A stretch of 6,783 nt of DNA from Cacconaster sp045641345 (GTDB lineage Bacteria; Bacteroidota; Bacteroidia; Bacteroidales; UBA932), in the NCBI GenBank assembly GCA_045641345.1, contig JAZUGR010000017.1, forward strand, positions 1 to 6,783, written 5' to 3'. The notes below the pieces were generated by a model, which did no database searches, was not told where the DNA came from, and worked only from the letters and a program-made list of their open reading frames with translations. Positions within the stretch are counted from its first letter, which is position 1. The number at the start of each line of letters is the position of its first letter. Positions 5,425 through 6,783 of this stretch are shown piece by piece. The position numbers and the translations under genes were made by a program.

Positions 5425-5658
5425 CTAAACCTCCACGCAAACCTGTATTTCATTGTTGCTCACCCTTGCGATCCCGCCCTTTATCAGCTGGGTCTCAAGC
5501 CTGCCGCCGGAGCGCCACTTGACTTCTCCGGAGGTCAGGGCGCTGATTATCGGAGCGTGATTCTCCAGCACCTCAAACTCTCCGAGGGCGCCGGGCAGAA
5601 AAACGGCCTCGGCCTCGAAGGACTTGTTCCATTCCGGTGTCAATATCCTGACTTTCAT
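5425..5658 (-). CDS. atpC: F1Fo ATP synthase subunit epsilon (short form)
   Basis: The 77-residue protein sits at the foot of the central stalk with gamma, against the c-ring. The start MKVRILTPEW overlaps the atpD stop by one base (TGATG); a longer frame opening at 5751 would run inside atpD and is not homologous. Visible family features are the first strand (KVRILTPE), the segment VFLPGALGEFEVLENHAPIIS (about 19-39), which carries the conserved GEFEVLxNHAP turn, and a final strand (IARVSNNEIQVCVE). Only the N-terminal beta-sandwich is present. The C-terminal two-helix domain that inhibits ATP hydrolysis in E. coli (139 residues) is missing. Short forms are known in Bacteroidetes and Chlorobi, so this is probably the normal gene and not a broken one. 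Confidence 0.95.
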   Translation of the reverse strand: MKVRILTPEWNKSFEAEAVFLPGALGEFEVLENHAPIISALTSGEVKWRSGGRLETQLIKGGIARVSNNEIQVCVEV

Positions 5659-6783
5659 CACTTGGCCTCTTCGAGTATCTTCTTGCCCTTGGCTATGGCA
5701 TCTTCGATTGTGCCCACGTTGAGGAATGCCTGCTCCGGCAGATAGTCGCACTCCCCGTCGAGTATCATATTGAATCCCTTGATGGTATCCCGGATGTCCA
5801 CCATTACGCCGGGAACTCCGGTAAACTGCTCGGCCACCGCGAACGGCTGGCTGAGGAAGCGCTGCACGCGGCGGGCGCGGTTGACAGTGAGCTTGTCGGC
5901 ATCCGAAAGCTCATCCATTCCGAGGATGGCTATGATATCCTGAAGCTCCTTGTTGCGCTGCAGTATCTGCTTCACGCGCTGGGCTGTGGTGTAGTGGTCT
6001 TCGCCGATTATGTTGGGGTCGAGGATACGCGAAGTGGATTCGAGGGGATCGACCGCCGGGTAGATGCCCAGCTCGGTGATTTTCCTGCTGAGCACGGTAG
6101 TGGCATCAAGATGCGAGAAAGTGGTGGCCGGAGCGGGGTCGGTAAGGTCGTCGGCAGGCACGTAAACCGCCTGGACAGAGGTTATCGAGCCGTTTTTGGT
6201 AGATGTGATGCGCTCCTGCATGCGGCCCATTTCGGTGGCCAGGGTGGGCTGGTATCCCACTGCCGAAGGCATACGGCCCAACAGCGCGGAGACTTCGGAA
6301 CCCGCCTGGGTGAAACGGAATATGTTGTCGATGAAAAGCAATATGTCGTGAGGCGAAGAGGGGTCGGCCGAATCGCGGAACGACTCGGCAAGGGTAAGGC
6401 CGCTCAAAGCCACCGAACTGCGGGCTCCCGGGGGTTCGTTCATCTGGCCGAACACCATCGCAACCTGGGATTTCTCAAGCTCGGCGTCATTGACCTTCGA
6501 AAGGTCCCAACGCCCTTCCTGCATCGACTTGACGAACTCGTCGCCGTATTTGATTACGCCCGACTCGATCATTTCGCGGAGGAGGTCGTTGCCCTCGCGG
6601 GTACGCTCGCCCACCCCGGCGAATACGCTGAATCCGTTGTGCTTCTTGGCTATGTTGTTGATAAGCTCCTTGATGAGCACCGTCTTGCCCACTCCGGCGC
6701 CTCCGAAGAGACCGATCTTGCCACCCTTCAGGTAAGGCTCCAGAAGGTCGATGACCTTGATGCCGGTGTAGAGGACTTCCTGC
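5658..6783 (-). CDS. atpD: F1Fo ATP synthase subunit beta (N-terminus outside window)
   Basis: The frame runs to the right edge; 374 complete codons are visible and about 125-130 N-terminal residues are missing. This is the catalytic subunit. The visible part begins QEVLYTGIKVIDLL. Walker A GGAGVGKT is at fragment residues 27-34. The catalytic Glu lies in GERTREGND (Glu59-Arg60), Walker B is ILLFID (Asp152), and DELSDAD (290-296) is a variant of the DELSEED torque loop. Relative to E. coli beta there is an insert of about 27 residues between TREGND and FGQMNEPPG, and about 5 more before Walker B. A GTG at 6692 is an internal Val codon, not the start. It is the first F1 gene, followed directly by atpC. 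Confidence 0.98.
   Translation of the reverse strand, partial: QEVLYTGIKVIDLLEPYLKGGKIGLFGGAGVGKTVLIKELINNIAKKHNGFSVFAGVGERTREGNDLLREMIESGVIKYGDEFVKSMQEGRWDLSKVNDAELEKSQVAMVFGQMNEPPGARSSVALSGLTLAESFRDSADPSSPHDILLFIDNIFRFTQAGSEVSALLGRMPSAVGYQPTLATEMGRMQERITSTKNGSITSVQAVYVPADDLTDPAPATTFSHLDATTVLSRKITELGIYPAVDPLESTSRILDPNIIGEDHYTTAQRVKQILQRNKELQDIIAILGMDELSDADKLTVNRARRVQRFLSQPFAVAEQFTGVPGVMVDIRDTIKGFNMILDGECDYLPEQAFLNVGTIEDAIAKGKKILEEAK

Noticed and set aside
4392..5522. Long plus-strand open frame of 376 codons opposite atpB
   Set aside because: It is the antisense of atpB and part of atpC. Its composition (very rich in Glu, His, Arg and Tyr) shows no domain, and the opposite strand encodes a clear subunit a.

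Overview
The window carries most of a bacterial F-type (F1Fo) ATP synthase operon on the minus strand, read from right to left: atpD (beta, cut by the right edge), atpC (epsilon), atpB (a), atpE (c), atpF (b), atpH (delta), atpA (alpha) and atpG (gamma). Several traits point to the order Bacteroidales. The operon begins with atpD-atpC rather than ending with them. Epsilon is very short. Subunit a has a signal-peptide-like N-terminus and a periplasmic extension. Beta carries an insert of about 27 residues. Starts mostly lack Shine-Dalgarno sequences, and there is a TTTG / TAnnTTTG promoter. The GC-rich codon use would fit a gut family such as Muribaculaceae, but that narrower guess is from memory and not proven here.

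Layout. Positions 1-195 (plus strand, AT-richer) hold the last 30 codons of an unidentified gene. It is joined by an ATGA overlap to a second reading frame that stops after 34 codons and looks truncated. Positions about 196-430 have no convincing gene; they hold a strong 12-bp hairpin, two copies of an imperfect 28-bp direct repeat 121 bp apart, and a perfect 9-bp hairpin. Positions about 430-660 have no ORF but a dense series of adjacent hairpins. Just upstream of them on the minus strand is an excellent Bacteroidetes-type promoter, so this is a candidate small RNA, possibly of the Bacteroidales-1 kind. Positions 694-733 form the intrinsic terminator of the atp operon, and its U-tract also supplies the -33 element of that promoter. 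Positions 750-6783 are the atp genes.

How the genes work together. AtpB, AtpE and AtpF form the membrane Fo sector: the a-subunit half-channels with the essential arginine, the c-ring with its carboxylate, and the peripheral stalk. AtpA and AtpD form the catalytic hexamer. AtpG and AtpC form the central stalk, and AtpH links the peripheral stalk to F1. The c subunit lacks the sodium-ligand residues, so proton coupling is predicted. The genes are tightly packed (TGATG or TAATG one-base overlaps at three junctions, a 22-base overlap at atpA/atpG), which implies translational coupling. The operon promoter lies beyond the right edge.
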